64,000 nt of DNA from Adenophora triphylla var. japonica (lineage: Eukaryota; Streptophyta; Magnoliopsida; Asterales; Campanulaceae): assembly GCA_022495995.1 (NCBI GenBank), contig JAFEMH010001245.1:372001-436000 (forward strand). The letters run 5' to 3'. The notes under the pieces are model-generated. The model had not been told where the DNA came from and searched no databases. It was given only the letters and a program-made list of their open reading frames with translations. Positions 35,480 through 47,207 of the stretch are shown piece by piece. Made by a program: the position numbers and the translations under genes. Within the stretch, counting starts at the first letter, position 1. Every line of letters begins with the position of its first letter.

Positions 35480-37312
35480 AAGTTTGCCCTCATCTACCCA
35501 TCTCTGGATCATTCTCTTGAGGGAGATGCAGTTTTCAGTGTCGTGACCATGGTCCTTGTGGAAGGCACAATATTTTGAGGTGTCACGAGTGTACTTTGAT
35601 TTTTCATTGAGTGGACGAGGATTGGGTAGATTCACCAATTGCATAATTTTTGTGATTGGTTTGATGAGGGGAGTGAAAACCTCATATTTTTCAATGCCTC
35701 AGGTTCTGTTCTTCCCTCTGTAGCCGTTTCCATTGGAGGCTTGGTTGGTGCCAGCTGCCTCTGCCTCTGGCTTATCAGATCTTTTCTTACTTTTCTCCTC
35801 AGCCATAGCTATGGCATAGGCCAAATTATACAAGTCAGATTTTGACTTCAGCTATCTAGCGAAAAACTCATAGATCATTTGTTCGGACCTTAATCCGGAG
35901 TTGAAGCAAACAATCACCTCCCTGTCGGTCAGACTTTCCTATACTTGGTCCGTCATTGCTCTGAATCTGTTTTAGTAACTCAGAGTGGTCTCATTCTTTC
36001 CTTGCTTGATGTTAGCAAGGTCAGTCAACCTCTTCTTCCTTTTCCCTGCAGTAGCAAAATGGTCCAGGAACTTCCTCCTCATGGTTCTCCAGCTATCAAT
36101 CCTTCCCTTTTTTAGCTCACGGAACTAGGACAAAGCTGTTCCGGAGAAAGTACTGAAAAGGCTTTGCAGAGAATGTCATCTGCTTTTGTGAGGAGGGCCA
36201 TGGTAGATTTAAAGCTCTGAACATGGTCCCTTGCATCAGTGATTCCCACATAATTATCAAAGCTAGGAATTTTGAGAGCGGGGTTAGGAGGGAGATCATT
36301 AATTTCCTGGTAGAAAGGTCGGGTGGCACTGGTATCATCTTCTTCCACCTCCTTCTTCCCCATTTCCATCTCATTTAGCCTCTTTTTCAAGAGTAGTAAT
36401 TCTCTGGCATCAATCCCAGAGCTGAAGTGAGAGCTACAGTGAGATCTTTATTTCCTTCTGTGGCCATTCACCCTACTATGTTCCTTGGGATCCTGGTGGT
36501 TATCTCCGCATCCAGATTGATTCCTCTCCCTCCTAGGTGCTCTTTCAGGGTGAGGAGAGGTTCTGTGACGGGGAGGGCTCCTCGGCCGAAGTGGGCTCCT
36601 AGGACGAGGAGGGTTCACAGGACGAGGAGGGGTTAAACGTCTTGTATGACTGAGCCTAGCTCGCAAGTTACCAGGGTTAACCTCCTGCTCCCTTTGGTGA
36701 TTCAGTTGACTTCTCAAGTCTATCACGTCTCTCTCGTTTCCATGCCCATTTGACCTATAACGAGGAGGGACATCTTGGGGGGTTTTGCTTAGATCTGACA
36801 GCAATGTCACGATGAGGGGGATTTTGGCCATGAGGAAGATTTTCTCTATTCCCCTGACTACCACGCCTGTCACCTCGACTTTCCCCTCCAAGGGAATTTC
36901 CAGTCCTCGTGGGCCTCATAAATTCAGCAAGAGAGTGTTCTGGATCCAACTGCAACAAGGCATTTTGAGTTTCGTAAATGCGTTGCAAAGTTTCCATTTG
37001 TTGGTGCAAGAGAGTTCGACGACCGATTTGCTGGGTAGAGGCTCCAGCTCCTCCCTGAACAGCATTCCTCATCGCCTGGCTGCCGAGAGGGCTTCTTTGG
37101 CACCGACAACGAGGAGGGTTTGCAACAACTGCCTCGATCGCTGGCTGTACCCTAGGACGTAGAGTCATTCCTAGGGGTGACAGCCCATCAATTAGCGGTG
37201 GTGGGGGAGGCAGTTCTCCATTGGTGAGAGGAAGACCAGTCCTAGGGTTAACAGGAATGTCTTCAACATGAATCCTTTCAGGAGTGTTGCTAGCGGTACG
37301 TCCGTCTTCCAT
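35480..37312 (-). pseudogene. Tat-type Gypsy G2 gag, broken
   Basis: Starts at ATG 37312 (MEDGRTASNTPERIHVEDIP). A Pro-rich region and METLQRIYETQNALLQLDPE follow, then a basic Arg/Pro stretch (PPRPRSPLRPRSPPRH). The Ty3 gag core has IPSFDNYVGITDARDHVQSF (about 36270). Near 36060-36000 come WRTMRRKFLDHFA and KRLTDLANIKQGKNETTLSY. The end has the Tat-type knuckle CAFHKDHGHDTENC (about 35545). Several stops and frameshifts occur (near 36760, 36410, 36110). Pol is missing because LTR L4 in opposite orientation abuts the gag end. Confidence 0.82.
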
Positions 37313-37480
37313 TAGGATTAGGGCAGAAATTTCAATCGAACAGAACTTTCAGATGAACGGAATTTTTTTAGCTTTTCCTGCGAACTGACTTTTCAGGCGG
37401 GCCGAACCTTCAGGCGGAACAGAAATTTTTTCGGCCAAAAGGAATTTTTCCGGCTATTCAATGGGTGTTTCGAATCGTTT

Positions 37481-37496
37481 CCCAACAATGAAACCA
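37481..37496 (-). other. G2 primer binding site, decayed
   Basis: On the minus strand TGGTTTCATTGTTGGG. Compared with the G3 site TGGTTCCGTTGCCGGG it differs only by C-to-T or G-to-A changes. Confidence 0.65.
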
Positions 37497-37499
37497 AAT

Positions 37500-38081
37500 T
37501 GATGATGCCAAAAATGTTCGGATCAGTCCAAATCCAGCAGCAGGTTGTATCACCGGCGAAGGCCCTCCGGCGTGAGAGTAAGTATTTGTGTTTTATAGAG
37601 AGAAATCAATTGACAAGAGTTTAGAGTCAAAAGATTGCATACCAGAATATGTGAATTATGGCTTGTATTTATAGATATAGCATTGCATAATTCATGTTGA
37701 ATAGGAATGCATGGAGATAAGATTTTACTCCAATGAGAATTATAACTTGTTCAATCCTTGTTGCATGAGAATTCTTGTGAGATTAGGTTATAATCCTAAG
37801 AGGATTATAACTGTCCAGAGTCTTTATTTGAGTAGAATTGGATAAACTGCAATTTGCACGTACGCCGGTGAGGATCTTCCTCGGCTTATATGGCCTTGTC
37901 GGCTTAAGTTGAACCGAGGAGGAGATTAGTATGAGGAAGCCCATTTCAGCTCTTGTCGATAGCTGAGGAGGTCTCCTCGTTTTCAAGGGGAGCCTTGCTC
38001 GGCCTTGGAGGGATTTCTTCCTCGGCCCAGATATATGCCTTGCTCGGCATTGGGCTTTGCTTGGGCCCTAGTCACTATACA
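37500..38081 (-). mobile_element. G2 5' LTR
   Basis: The plus strand runs TGATGATGCC to GTCACTATACA, with a TATAAATA box on the minus strand at 37676-37683. The segment CCGGCGAAGGCCCTCCGGCGTGAG near its left end resembles CCGGCGTACCCCCTCCGGCG in the G3 LTR, so G2 and G3 are distant relatives. Confidence 0.7.
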
Positions 38082-38500
38082 CCTGCTATGTCAAGACCGA
38101 CATAGGGGAATGACAAGGAGGCCATACGAGCAAAGGTAGGGTAGGCTCACTCCCTTTATCGTAATTAAGACTTGTATGAATTATATTTTGGGTCCAATTC
38201 ATTGGGCCTTACCCGACCACAAATCCACATTCGTACTCGATTTATACCGTTCAATCATAAATTTAGCTTTTGGTAGAATTTCGTTTATATTTAGAACTCC
38301 CAGTTTAGAAATTATCAATACAAGATACATTTTCTTAATTTATTATAAAATATCATCTCGTTTATATGCATGGCTAGCTATACATATGCATGACTAGCTA
38401 TACATAAGATTGAATTCACCCTTGACATGCAAATTATATTTATGTTTATCACATTCATCAATCCTAAAATAATGATCACTCACAAAAAAAAGGGGAATAT
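38082..38500. other. Unassigned AT-rich stretch
   Basis: No gene or element recognised. A short TGCATGGCTAGCTATACATA / TGCATGACTAGCTATACATA duplication is at about 38367-38406. Confidence 0.5.
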
Positions 38501-39099
38501 TATGCCTGTCATCAAATAAGCGGTTGAGTCGGGTATGAATCAGTTAACGACGAGTTGGCGGGTAATGACGAGTTCGACTCGTCACAACCCGTTTACATTT
38601 CGGGTATTACGGGTCGGATCAACCTCGGGTTGGGTCGGGTACGGGTCAACCCCCTTTTTTTTCCAACCCCTTCCCCCCCCCCCCCCAAAACCACCACATA
38701 CATACACACGCTGTACTCAAAAACATCAAAATGTCTTAAAAAACAATTGAGCCAAGAAGATGAAGCCTATCTATCTCAGTTCTTCCAAGAAGTAGAAGCC
38801 ATAAAATTCGAGATGGAAGACATTACTAATCTCCTCCTTGATCTCCAAAACCTGAATGAAGAGACCAAATCGACCCACAGTGCCAAACTTCTTCGCGGAC
38901 TAAGGGACCAAATGGAATCAAACATGGTCTCCGTCCTCCGAAAAGCCAAGTGGACGGGTTTTACCCGTCATGACCCGTGAGAATTAATTGATTAAACGGG
39001 TTACCCGTTTAAACTTTTTTATTTTAATGAGTCGGGTCGGGTAATTAACTAGTCGAGCTAAACGAGTTAACGGGCAATGAGTTACAATTGACAGGCCTA
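38501..39099. mobile_element. 599-bp hAT element with captured syntaxin fragment
   Basis: Terminal repeats are TATGCCTGTCA and, inverted, TAGGCCTGTCA. The 8-bp duplications GGGAATAT (38493-38500, 39100-39107) are perfect. Both ends carry GGGTCGGGTCGGGT / GACCCGT-type repeats, like the CGGGCCGGGC ends of the hAT at 31988. A C homopolymer lies at 38676-38687. Confidence 0.9.
38745..38952 (+). pseudogene. Qa-SNARE syntaxin N-terminal (Habc) fragment
   Basis: The frame reads DEAYLSQFFQEVEAIKFEME, NLNEETKSTHSAKLL and DQMESNMVSVLRKAK. This spacing matches the first helices of plant plasma-membrane or cell-plate syntaxins (SYP1 family, KNOLLE/SYP121 group). About 65 codons remain; the SNARE helix and membrane anchor are absent. 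The piece ends at the inner edge of the GGGTTTTACCCGT hAT repeat. Family assignment is by motif memory only. Confidence 0.6.
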
Positions 39100-40446
39100 G
39101 GGAATATAAGCTTATTGACATAGAGCATTACTGAATACTAGCGTATACTTCATTCGTCCCTCCCTGAATAAATAACAAATCTAAGACATTCGGAATATGT
39201 TAGACAAAATCTTACTTTTAGAAAGAAAAAAAAAATTATAAAATAATTGAAATACAATATACAATATAAACTTAAACAAGGAGAAAATTGTTGATTGTCT
39301 TGATATTGCCCGTTTCGTGTATAATACGCTATGCTTAATACAAATTCGTCCCTTTTCGAGTTGTGAATGACGTTGTTTTGGACGTTCGTCTTCTAGGATA
39401 AACTGACGGACCAGCCTATTGTTGCACACTATAACCCGAATTGAAGCAATGATTAAAAAAAATCACCATTTAACTTAATATAGGAGACCAAAGAAAGAAA
39501 AATAACAAATTTCAAAGAGGAGGAAGGGAGAATTGATAGAAAACGAGCTTCATCAAAAGCCAAATATGAGTACCCAATTAATAATCTAATATGAAATTCA
39601 TTACTCATGTAATCATGAGATTTTATTCCTTGTTTTGTAAATCCAAAGGTAATTATCTCAGTTAATCTCTTTATTAATATAGAAATCATGACACATTAAT
39701 ATTGGGTTAAATTCTGACAGTTACACTTTTAATTCACCAATTTTGAGTTATCATATCCTTCTTATCCAATCTCAAATTGGACATCTAGATATACAATTTC
39801 AATGTTCACATGGTGTGAAACATGAACCCATAATAATTTTTGTCACACGACAGACATACGATTTATTTAAGAAAAATACACAATTTTCTTTACACACTAA
39901 CATATTTTTCCAAAGCAATACATATTTTTCTCTAATGTGAATATCCAAGAAAATAAAAAATTGCTCTGATCAAGGAAAAAAATATTTTTTAACATTTATT
40001 TTGGCGCGAAAAATACTTTGTTTTTTAAAATAATCATTAAAAAATGAAGGATGAAACACAACGTAAAAGCTAATAAACCACAAGTCCAAACGAAGTCGAT
40101 GCAATTAAACATGTTTACTTGTTTAGTTTATATTTAAAGATCCATTTTTGATTCGTGAAATTAAAATTATAAATTTATCTTAAATCTTTCTTAATTTTTT
40201 TTTTCAATTTCAAATAGAATGTTGACATTCATTTGCCAAATTTAAACCTTCGCAAAACAAATGACATGTTCCTATTTAATGGATACTATGAAAAGGTTGA
40301 CTTGTAATAATAATAATTCATAAATATTTTTATTTTTCACTTTCCAGTTTTAAATTTTGCAAATATAATTAGCCAAAATCTTACAAAAAACATAATTTTC
40401 CTTAAAAAAAAAAAAAAAAAAAAAAAAACGTGTTTTGTTTTTCCCG
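39100..40446. other. AT-rich intergenic stretch
   Basis: No coding region, terminal repeat or RNA gene recognised. A poly(A) run of about 24 lies at 40405-40428. Confidence 0.6.
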
Positions 40447-40785
40447 CTAGTGCCAGTGTTAGTGTAATAAAGTGTCAGTGTAACAAAGTGTCAGTGTTAG
40501 TGTAACAAAGTGTCAGTGTAAAAAAGTGACAGTGTGTTAGTGTAACAAAGTGCCAGTATAAAGAGTGTCAGTGCATGTATATTAAGTGTCAGTGTAAAAA
40601 AGTGTCAGTGTTAGTGTAATAAAGTATCAGTGTTAGTGTAACAAAGTGCCAGTGTAAAGAGTACTAGTGCATGTATATTAAATGTCAGTATAAAGAGTGT
40701 CAGTGTAGAGTAAAAAAGTGACAGTATTAGTATAAAAAAGTGTTAGTGTGAAGAGTGTCAGTGCATGTATTATTAAGTGTCAGTG
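40447..40785. repeat. Degenerate minisatellite of AGTGTCAGTGT / TAGTGTAACAA units
   Basis: About 340 bp of interleaved units such as AAAGTGTCAGTGTTAGTGTA and GTGCATGTATATTAAGTGTC, with higher-order repetition (the CATGTATATTAA-containing block recurs three times). It ends exactly at the Tourist-like MITE. Confidence 0.85.
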
Positions 40786-40788
40786 TAA

Positions 40789-41497
40789 GGATTTGTTTGG
40801 TAACCCAATTAATCTCTTAATTTGGAACACTTTAAGAGATTAAAAAGTTAAGCATGTTTGATATGGTAAATTGCAATCACTTAATTAATTAAGATTGTCT
40901 TAAAAAATGCTATTAATTTTAAGTTGAAAATGAGTAGCTTAAGCAATTAAGAGTTAGAAAGAAAGAGTTAAAAATGGAATGAGTTCAAATTCATCCATCA
41001 ACTATTTTTTTATATATTAAACGTTATTTTCTTTTGTTGAAATATTTTAACTTTTCATATAAATTATATTATATTTGATCTAGTATTATTAAAATGTAAT
41101 TTTATTTATATTAAACTATTGATATTAATAATATTTTAATAGAGTATCATATTTAAAAAAAAATTAATTTTTTATCAAAGTTTAGACAAATTTTATCAAA
41201 ATAATTAACAAGATAAAATTTATTATGGGTCAAAAAAAGTACTAATAAAAAATATTTAAATATTATAAAATATAATCTAATTATAATAATAGTGTCGTAT
41301 ATGTTGAAGACTTTATTTTATTATACACTCATTAAGATTATTCAAATAATTTTTTGAATGTTAAGTTCAAACTCTAAATAAATTCAGATATAAGTGATTT
41401 GTCATTACCAAACAAACTGAACTCTTAAAATTCAGCAACCTAATAATTTCAGCTCTACATTTTCAGAGCTTAATTTTCAGTTTTACCAAACAGGTCC
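40789..41497. mobile_element. Tourist-like (PIF/Harbinger) MITE
   Basis: The 15-bp inverted termini GGATTTGTTTGGTAA and GGACCTGTTTGGTAA are flanked by TAA on both sides (40786-40788, 41498-41500). TAA target duplication and GTTTGG ends are diagnostic for the PIF/Harbinger group. AT-rich interior, no ORF. Confidence 0.8.
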
Positions 41498-41500
41498 TAA

Positions 41501-42339
41501 AAATGATTTTTTCTTAAGCTTAGAAAAAACGCGTTTTTTATAAGACCAACTCCTATGAAAGAAAAAATTGGGTAAAAAAATTTTCGAAATATATTTAAGA
41601 ACAAAATAAGGTATTATTTTGGTTAAAAAAAGTCATTCATTTGGTTTTGCCCGAAATGAAAGCAAAACATTTTATTTTTTTCTTTTAATTAAGAGCAAAT
41701 TTATAAAAAAAAAAAAATTATCATTTATTTTGAGACGGAGCAGAAGGGGAGTAGTAATTAGTAGAGGAGGCAAACAATTTTGAATCAATGATTGGATTTC
41801 ATTGCTTAAGTCAAAATGAATTGAATTGTACATCTACAAATGCCAATGAAATTGGGAAGAAATTCATTGAATAGTTTCAACTTCCTTTCAAAATGTTTCC
41901 ACCTACTCTAACATGGCATGGTACATTTACATTATTAAATGGGTCATGGGCCATACCCAACATAATTTTGTTACCGGGTCCAACGGCCCACTAGCAATCA
42001 AGCTACCCATTAACTTGCAGTCACACTCACTCCCAAAATTAAATAACCTTTTTTTTTAATCCTAAAAAAAATAATGATTTTAAACTTTTTCTTAAAAAAA
42101 AAATCCTAAATGGTTTTTTCGAATTTTTTTTTTTGTCACAGTTAATTTTATATTTGCAAAATTAAAAGGTTGAAAGAGAATATCAATAATATTTAGGCAA
42201 TTTTATTTACTAAATATCAACCTTTTTAAAATGGTTTTTGAATATAAAAAGGTTATTCCGAAAACTGGATTGGATCGGAATTGTAAGAACCGCACCCGAC
42301 GTTTTCACAGTTTAAATGCGGGTCCATCATATTCAAATA
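41501..42339. other. AT-rich intergenic stretch
   Basis: No gene recognised; several A and T runs. Confidence 0.5.
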
Positions 42340-42655
42340 CTCCCTCCGTCCATTTAGTAGGTTCACGGTTATTGTTTACACGTTTATTAAGGAGGGAGTA
42401 TTATATTGAAAGTGTTGTGAGTGTGAAAGTAAAATAAGAGAGAGAATGAGTGGAGAGAATAATAAATTATAATGGTGTTGTGAGTATTAAAATAATGTAG
42501 GAGAGAGAATGAGTGGATAGAATAGTAAATTATAGTGGGGTAGGGTTAATATTTTAATAATATAAAGTTTCCATTTTAGGAAAGAAACAAAGTGTGAACC
42601 ATGTAAATGGACGCCCAAAATAGAAAGTGTGAACCATGTAAATGGACGGAGGAAG
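42340..42655. mobile_element. Stowaway-like MITE 1
   Basis: Ends CTCCCTCCGTCCATTTA and, inverted, CTTCCTCCGTCCATTTA, with TA on both flanks. The interior has GAGAGAGAATGAGTGGA repeated twice and an internal AAGGAGGGAGTA, suggesting a composite of two related copies. Confidence 0.8.
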
Positions 42656-43123
42656 TACGTGGAAACGACAGTTCTATCCTGATAAGAAATCAGAACCGAA
42701 AATCATACCAACCTAAAAATCGTCTGACTGTTATTTTTGTTATTGTTTAGTTAATAAATTAACCGAATAAATTTGTTTTAAAGCTAACATTTTCCTATAA
42801 AATCTTATGTTTCTAAATTGGATTTTGTTACAAATTTAACGAAATTTGACATTTAGGTAATCATTTAACTATTTAGTATTAGGTTGAATGCTAAATTCTA
42901 GATCCCAAGCACGTTTAATTTTTATTTTTAATAAAATTAGCGGGCATTGCAAGCCCTTTGCGTTTTTTTTTTTTAAATAGATTGAATGTTAAAAAAAATA
43001 AAAAAAATTGAGTGTGAGTGTTGTAAGTGACTGGGATCGACCCAATATAATAATATTTCATTAGTCTAAAAATAAATAAAATATTTTTTTATTTGTTCAA
43101 AATAAATATTATATTTTTAAATA

Positions 43124-43353
43124 CTCCCTCCGTCTCAAAATATTTGTCCCATTTGATTTTTTTGTTGAACTTTGACCACAAATTTATGAGAGATTAATCA
43201 TGTTCATGAAATTCTAAAAGTTGTTGTTGATTATATTAATGGTGAATCAATAGAAATTTTTTGAATTTCATGAACATAATTAAATTGTCATATATTTGTG
43301 GTCAAAGTTCAATAAAAAAGTCAAATAGGACAAACATTTTGAGACGGAGGGAG
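43124..43353. mobile_element. Stowaway-like MITE 2
   Basis: A 230-bp near-palindromic element. Ends CTCCCTCCGTCTCAAAATAT and, inverted, CTCCCTCCGTCTCAAAATGT, with TA flanks (43122-43123, 43354-43355). Long inverted arms include TTGAACTTTGACCACAAAT. It could fold into a long hairpin if transcribed. Confidence 0.9.
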
Positions 43354-43548
43354 TAAAAAAATAGTATTATTATAATTTTACCATTTTACAATTAAAACAC
43401 AAACAAATAAAATATATTTTTTAAAACATTAGCAAATCAAATACAACATTTATTATTATGATACAAAGGCGGAGTAATAAACTTTGAACATTCTTAAAAA
43501 GAAATTCATCAATGGGGAATACTGGTCCAGTGTGTTTGAGCGAGAATA

Positions 43549-43740
43549 TCTGTAGTATAAATGGCAGTGGTGTGCTACAGTTGAATGAATAGTTTCAACG
43601 GCCGAAGTTTTCATTTTGTCCTCACTATTTTGTTCCTTTTTAATTTTGTCCTTAAAAAAAATTAAATTAAAAAAAAATGTGTCCTCGGACACAGGCTTAA
43701 TTAAAAAGAAAAACATGTCCTCGAACACGGGCTTATTCTA

Positions 43741-43741
<1 letters not shown>
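43549..43741 (+). mobile_element. Small non-autonomous Helitron 1
   Basis: Starts TCTGTAGTATAAATGG after A and ends GGGCTTATTCTAG before T, the A/T target rule of Helitrons. Two 3' hairpins, TGTCCTCGGACA and a decayed TGTCCTCGAACA, precede the CTAG. It is the same family as 44645-44849. An (AT)n repeat follows directly (about 43741-43789). Confidence 0.78.

Positions 43742-43789
<48 letters not shown>
43742..43789. repeat. (AT)n microsatellite
   Basis: About 23 TA/AT units beginning at the Helitron 3' end. Confidence 0.9.
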
Positions 43790-43791
<2 letters not shown>

Positions 43792-43854
43792 GGCAAGTTT
43801 ATATATCATTTTTATATTTAATGGGATCAGCTTGTCATACTCACAACAACTATC

Positions 43855-44058
43855 TATTTATTATTCTCTTCCATTTTATTTTTTATACTCACGATACCTT
43901 CTACACTCATTCTCTCTCTTATTATTATAATATTATTTCTTAATCCCGTGTCGAAATAGAGAATCCTAAATCGAGTACTCACAATACCTTCTACACTCAT
44001 TCTCTTTTTTTTTTTATTATAATACTCCCGCCGTCCCAGATCAAGGGTCCTAGGGGAG
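43855..44058. repeat. Stowaway-derived fragment with internal duplication
   Basis: CTCAC(G/A)ATACCTTCTACACTCATTCTCT occurs twice (about 43891 and 43979). It resembles the inverted interior of MITE 1. CTCCCGCCGTCCCAGATCAA at about 44027 is a MITE terminus. Confidence 0.55.
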
Positions 44059-44063
44059 TATTT

Positions 44064-44552
44064 TGTAAGAACATGGATTGCAAAATGTGTATACTTAATA
44101 AATATAAGTGACATGTAGACGTACATGTATATATCATTAAAATAATGTTATTGAAAAGTATAGAATATTAATTAAATGTGTAGAATTTTCGAGGTGGAAA
44201 TTACCTATTTATGATGGGCAGAATGGTAATTTCACACCGCTTAATTGAAAGGGTGTAGTCCCTTAATGAGATGTCATTGTTTCCTATATATAGAGGCCTA
44301 CCATCAGCCTAGAAACTACTACATTATCCTTATATACTCTCTCCATAATCTGAGTTCTAAGAAAGACATCCATCATCAAGAAGATCTACATTCCCCTCCT
44401 TGATTTTCTTCTTCTTCCCTTCCTTCCTTTGCAAGAACAACATCAAGTAACAAGATGAACTCAACAGGTATCACGCTTCCGCCTTCATCTTCTTCTCTTA
44501 CTTAATCTAGGCTTGAGTGCTTTCGGGTTATTGGAATAGGAATGTTCCAACA
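44064..44552 (+). mobile_element. Solo LTR, 489 bp
   Basis: TGTAAGAACATGG to GTTCCAACA with perfect TATTT duplications (44059-44063, 44553-44557). A TATA box CTATATATAG lies at 44284-44293, followed by a C/T-rich leader. There is no internal region, so it is a solo LTR, probably Copia by size. The leader resembles a gene 5' end with ATG at 44455, but the frame closes after a few dozen codons. Confidence 0.82.
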
Positions 44553-44644
44553 TATTTCACGGTTTTTAAGAAAATTTTAAAAATATGAATAAATAATTGA
44601 AAGTAGGTAGAAGATTAGAGGAGAGAGAAAGTAAAAGTTAAAAA

Positions 44645-44849
44645 TCTATAGTATAAATGGGAACTTGTCCTTGCTACAGTACAATGAACAGTTCCAATGG
44701 CCAAATTTTCCATTTTGCCCTCACTAAGTTGTCCCTTTCCCATTTTGCCCTTAAAAAAATTATTTTTTTTTAAATTAAAAAAAAAAACGTGTCCTCGGAC
44801 ATGGGCTTAATTAAAAAAAAATGTGTCCTCGGACACGGGCTTTTACTAG
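44645..44849 (+). mobile_element. Small non-autonomous Helitron 2
   Basis: Starts TCTATAGTATAAATGG after A, ends GGGCTTTTACTAG before T. Two copies of GTGTCCTCGGACA hairpins (about 44789 and 44823) precede the terminus, the second perfect. 205 bp, no ORF. Confidence 0.82.
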
Positions 44850-45376
44850 TATTTAATATGAGAGAGAATGAGTGGGAGGAATAGTAAGTTAATGATTTGT
44901 TTTTTTGTAAATATGTTAAAATTATAACGGTATAATGAATGGTTTTTTTGTAAATATATAAATATTATGAGGGTATAAATGTCACGAAAGCTTATTTTGT
45001 TAACATATTTCCGTTTATGGAATGAAATTCTTGATACGTAATGAGCCAAAGAAAGAAAAAGTAGGGAATTTCCTGTCCACGAAGCTTGAAGGGAGTAGTA
45101 TTTTTTTAATTTCTGTACCGGGAGAAAAAAATCCTAAATTGATTGGGACGCAAGGACACCGAAACAAAAAAATCGTAGTACTATGCTTTCCATCCATCAA
45201 AATCAGTAGGGAGAAAATTTCTTACATTAATAAGTGCCATGAATTGAGGGGAGCGTGTTGAAATTATGAGCACATATTTGGGCCATTACAGAAAAAGAAA
45301 AAGGAAACATAAAAGAAGAGGAAAAGAAAAGTGGACTCAAAAGTCAATAAGTAGTGATTGAATTATAAAATAGATA
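44850..45376. other. AT-rich stretch, MITE debris
   Basis: Contains GAGAGAGAATGAGTGGGAGGA as in MITE 1, but no clean ends and no gene. Confidence 0.4.
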
Positions 45377-45550
45377 CTCCTTTTATCTCAAAATAAATGT
45401 CATATTTTAAAAAAAAAAACTTTGAAAATAATTTTAAATTAATTCAGTTGTCTAAATAAAAATTTAAAAATTATTATTAAAAAAATCATAATTATATATC
45501 AATAACAAATTTTATATTTTTATTAGAATGATTAAATTAATCTTAAATTG

Positions 45551-46326
45551 TGATGCTATCATGGAAAAACTTGGTTGCACAGGGACTGAAGTGGTAATGG
45601 ATACTTCGGCAGCTTCCTCCTTGATGGCTCGTCTACACACAAGAAACACACGTAAACTAGGACGGGGGTGTCTCCGGCGTACCCCCTCCGGCGTGAGAAT
45701 GAGGTTAGATGGACAAGGAAGAGAGTATAACAATGGAGGTTTAGAGAGAGAAGGTAGAGAGAGAGATCTTACCATGCAATGAGCACTATACACCCTTTAT
45801 ATACTCCTAAGCCCCCCATGTGCCTTGCACATGGGGACACTGTCAATCATCCAAGGGAGGTCTCTCAACCAACTTCAACTTAGTGGGATTTCACTATTCA
45901 CCTTGTCACATCAATCATCCATCACAAATATTTAGGGTTAGGGCGTAGCGACAATCAACGTAACATCCTGGTAACGCCCTAAGTTCCATGTCGCGGCAGC
46001 GACAACACGATTCCGGGCGACATCAATCGTAAATGTCGCCCTAACCTAGGTAGCTGCGAGCGGCCAGTACTCCCTTAGCCCCTCATTCATCAGGCGCGCA
46101 TGAGCTCGGCCATACCTTTCGCATGGCCCTATTGCCCCGAAAATATGTATCCCCACGTCCCTTCTCGCCGGGGCCTTTTTAATAGCTCCAAGGAGCCTAT
46201 TCCTTTTATGACGCTCCCAGGGGAAAATTTCCTTGGGCGGCCCAAGCCCGATGGGCACGGCCCTTAATTAGCTATTGGGCTGGTTTCTTATTATTAGGGC
46301 CCAATATATTTTATAGGATCGTATCG
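45551..46326 (-). repeat. 3' LTR of G3
   Basis: Colinear with 58527-59300. The outer end reads ATCG where the partner has ATCA, so its TG start has mutated to CG. Contains ATGTCGCGGCAGCGACA and other GTCGC/GCGAC inverted pairs. Confidence 0.92.
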
Positions 46327-46337
46327 AAGCCCCCAAG
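46327..46337 (-). other. G3 polypurine tract
   Basis: On the minus strand CTTGGGGGCTT adjoins the 3' LTR. Confidence 0.75.
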
Positions 46338-47207
46338 ATTCAATCCTCGGACTATTTATGGTCCAGGCGAGAACTTTATTTGCTGTCGCATGATTCTCGC
46401 AGTTTATTCTTCATATGGGCGAGGAACAGGTCTCGTCCGTCATGTATGTGACACGTGTCGTAACGGGGGTGAGCCAGACGGTTGGGGGGCCGTACACTTG
46501 CGTTGGGAACCGAGCCGTCTCCTTTTAAATGTTCACAATAATGGGGGGAATTTCAAAAATCATACCCCCCCATTAATTACCTCTCGTAAATCCCCCCAAA
46601 CCTTTCCATTCCTACATTTTCGGAGTTTAAAAACCCCTCACCATCATCTTACACCCTGCACTCCCCCTAGATCGTAGACGCCCCACATTTCCAACTTATC
46701 CGCATATTCTGGAGCATTCTAAGGAATTTCAGAGGAGGACGGGTGGCGTACAGAGCTTTCAAGCTTCCTTTTCAACTACTTCTTCAGACTTTTCTTCCAA
46801 CCTGCAACTTCCCAGGTAATTTTTCTAACTTTGAATTCCCGCATGAATTCTCGCTTGAGTTCTTGCTTGAATTCTCGCGTTGTAATTTTAAGTTACTCAT
46901 AAATGGTCAAGTCTTTTTTCCAAAATCTGTTAAACCTGGTTAGAGCGCAATAGATGGGGAGAGGGTTTTCAGAAAAGAGAGATGAGGGCAGGGGCTTGAA
47001 TCTCACTTGCGGATCCTCACTCCGTGCTTAGGCGACATGAGTTTAGATGTCGCCCTTTCCTCTCCCCCTTAATACCTAATCCCATGCACACTTTCTTCAC
47101 AAAATTATACCCCCCTCCTGCCTGTGACGTCTATCTTTCCTTGAACTGATTTTTCTAGCACTATCGTAGCCCCCAATTTACTTGGTCCTCCCTTCTATTC
47201 ACAGGTC
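46338..47207. other. G3 region between purine tract and antisense ORF
   Basis: No ORF of note. C/T-rich in its middle (46560-46680), which could be the leader of the antisense ORF. I see no convincing TATA box. Confidence 0.4.

Noticed and set aside
44455..44520. Gene start with TATA box and leader
   Set aside because: It lies inside a solo LTR with perfect duplications, and the frame closes quickly.
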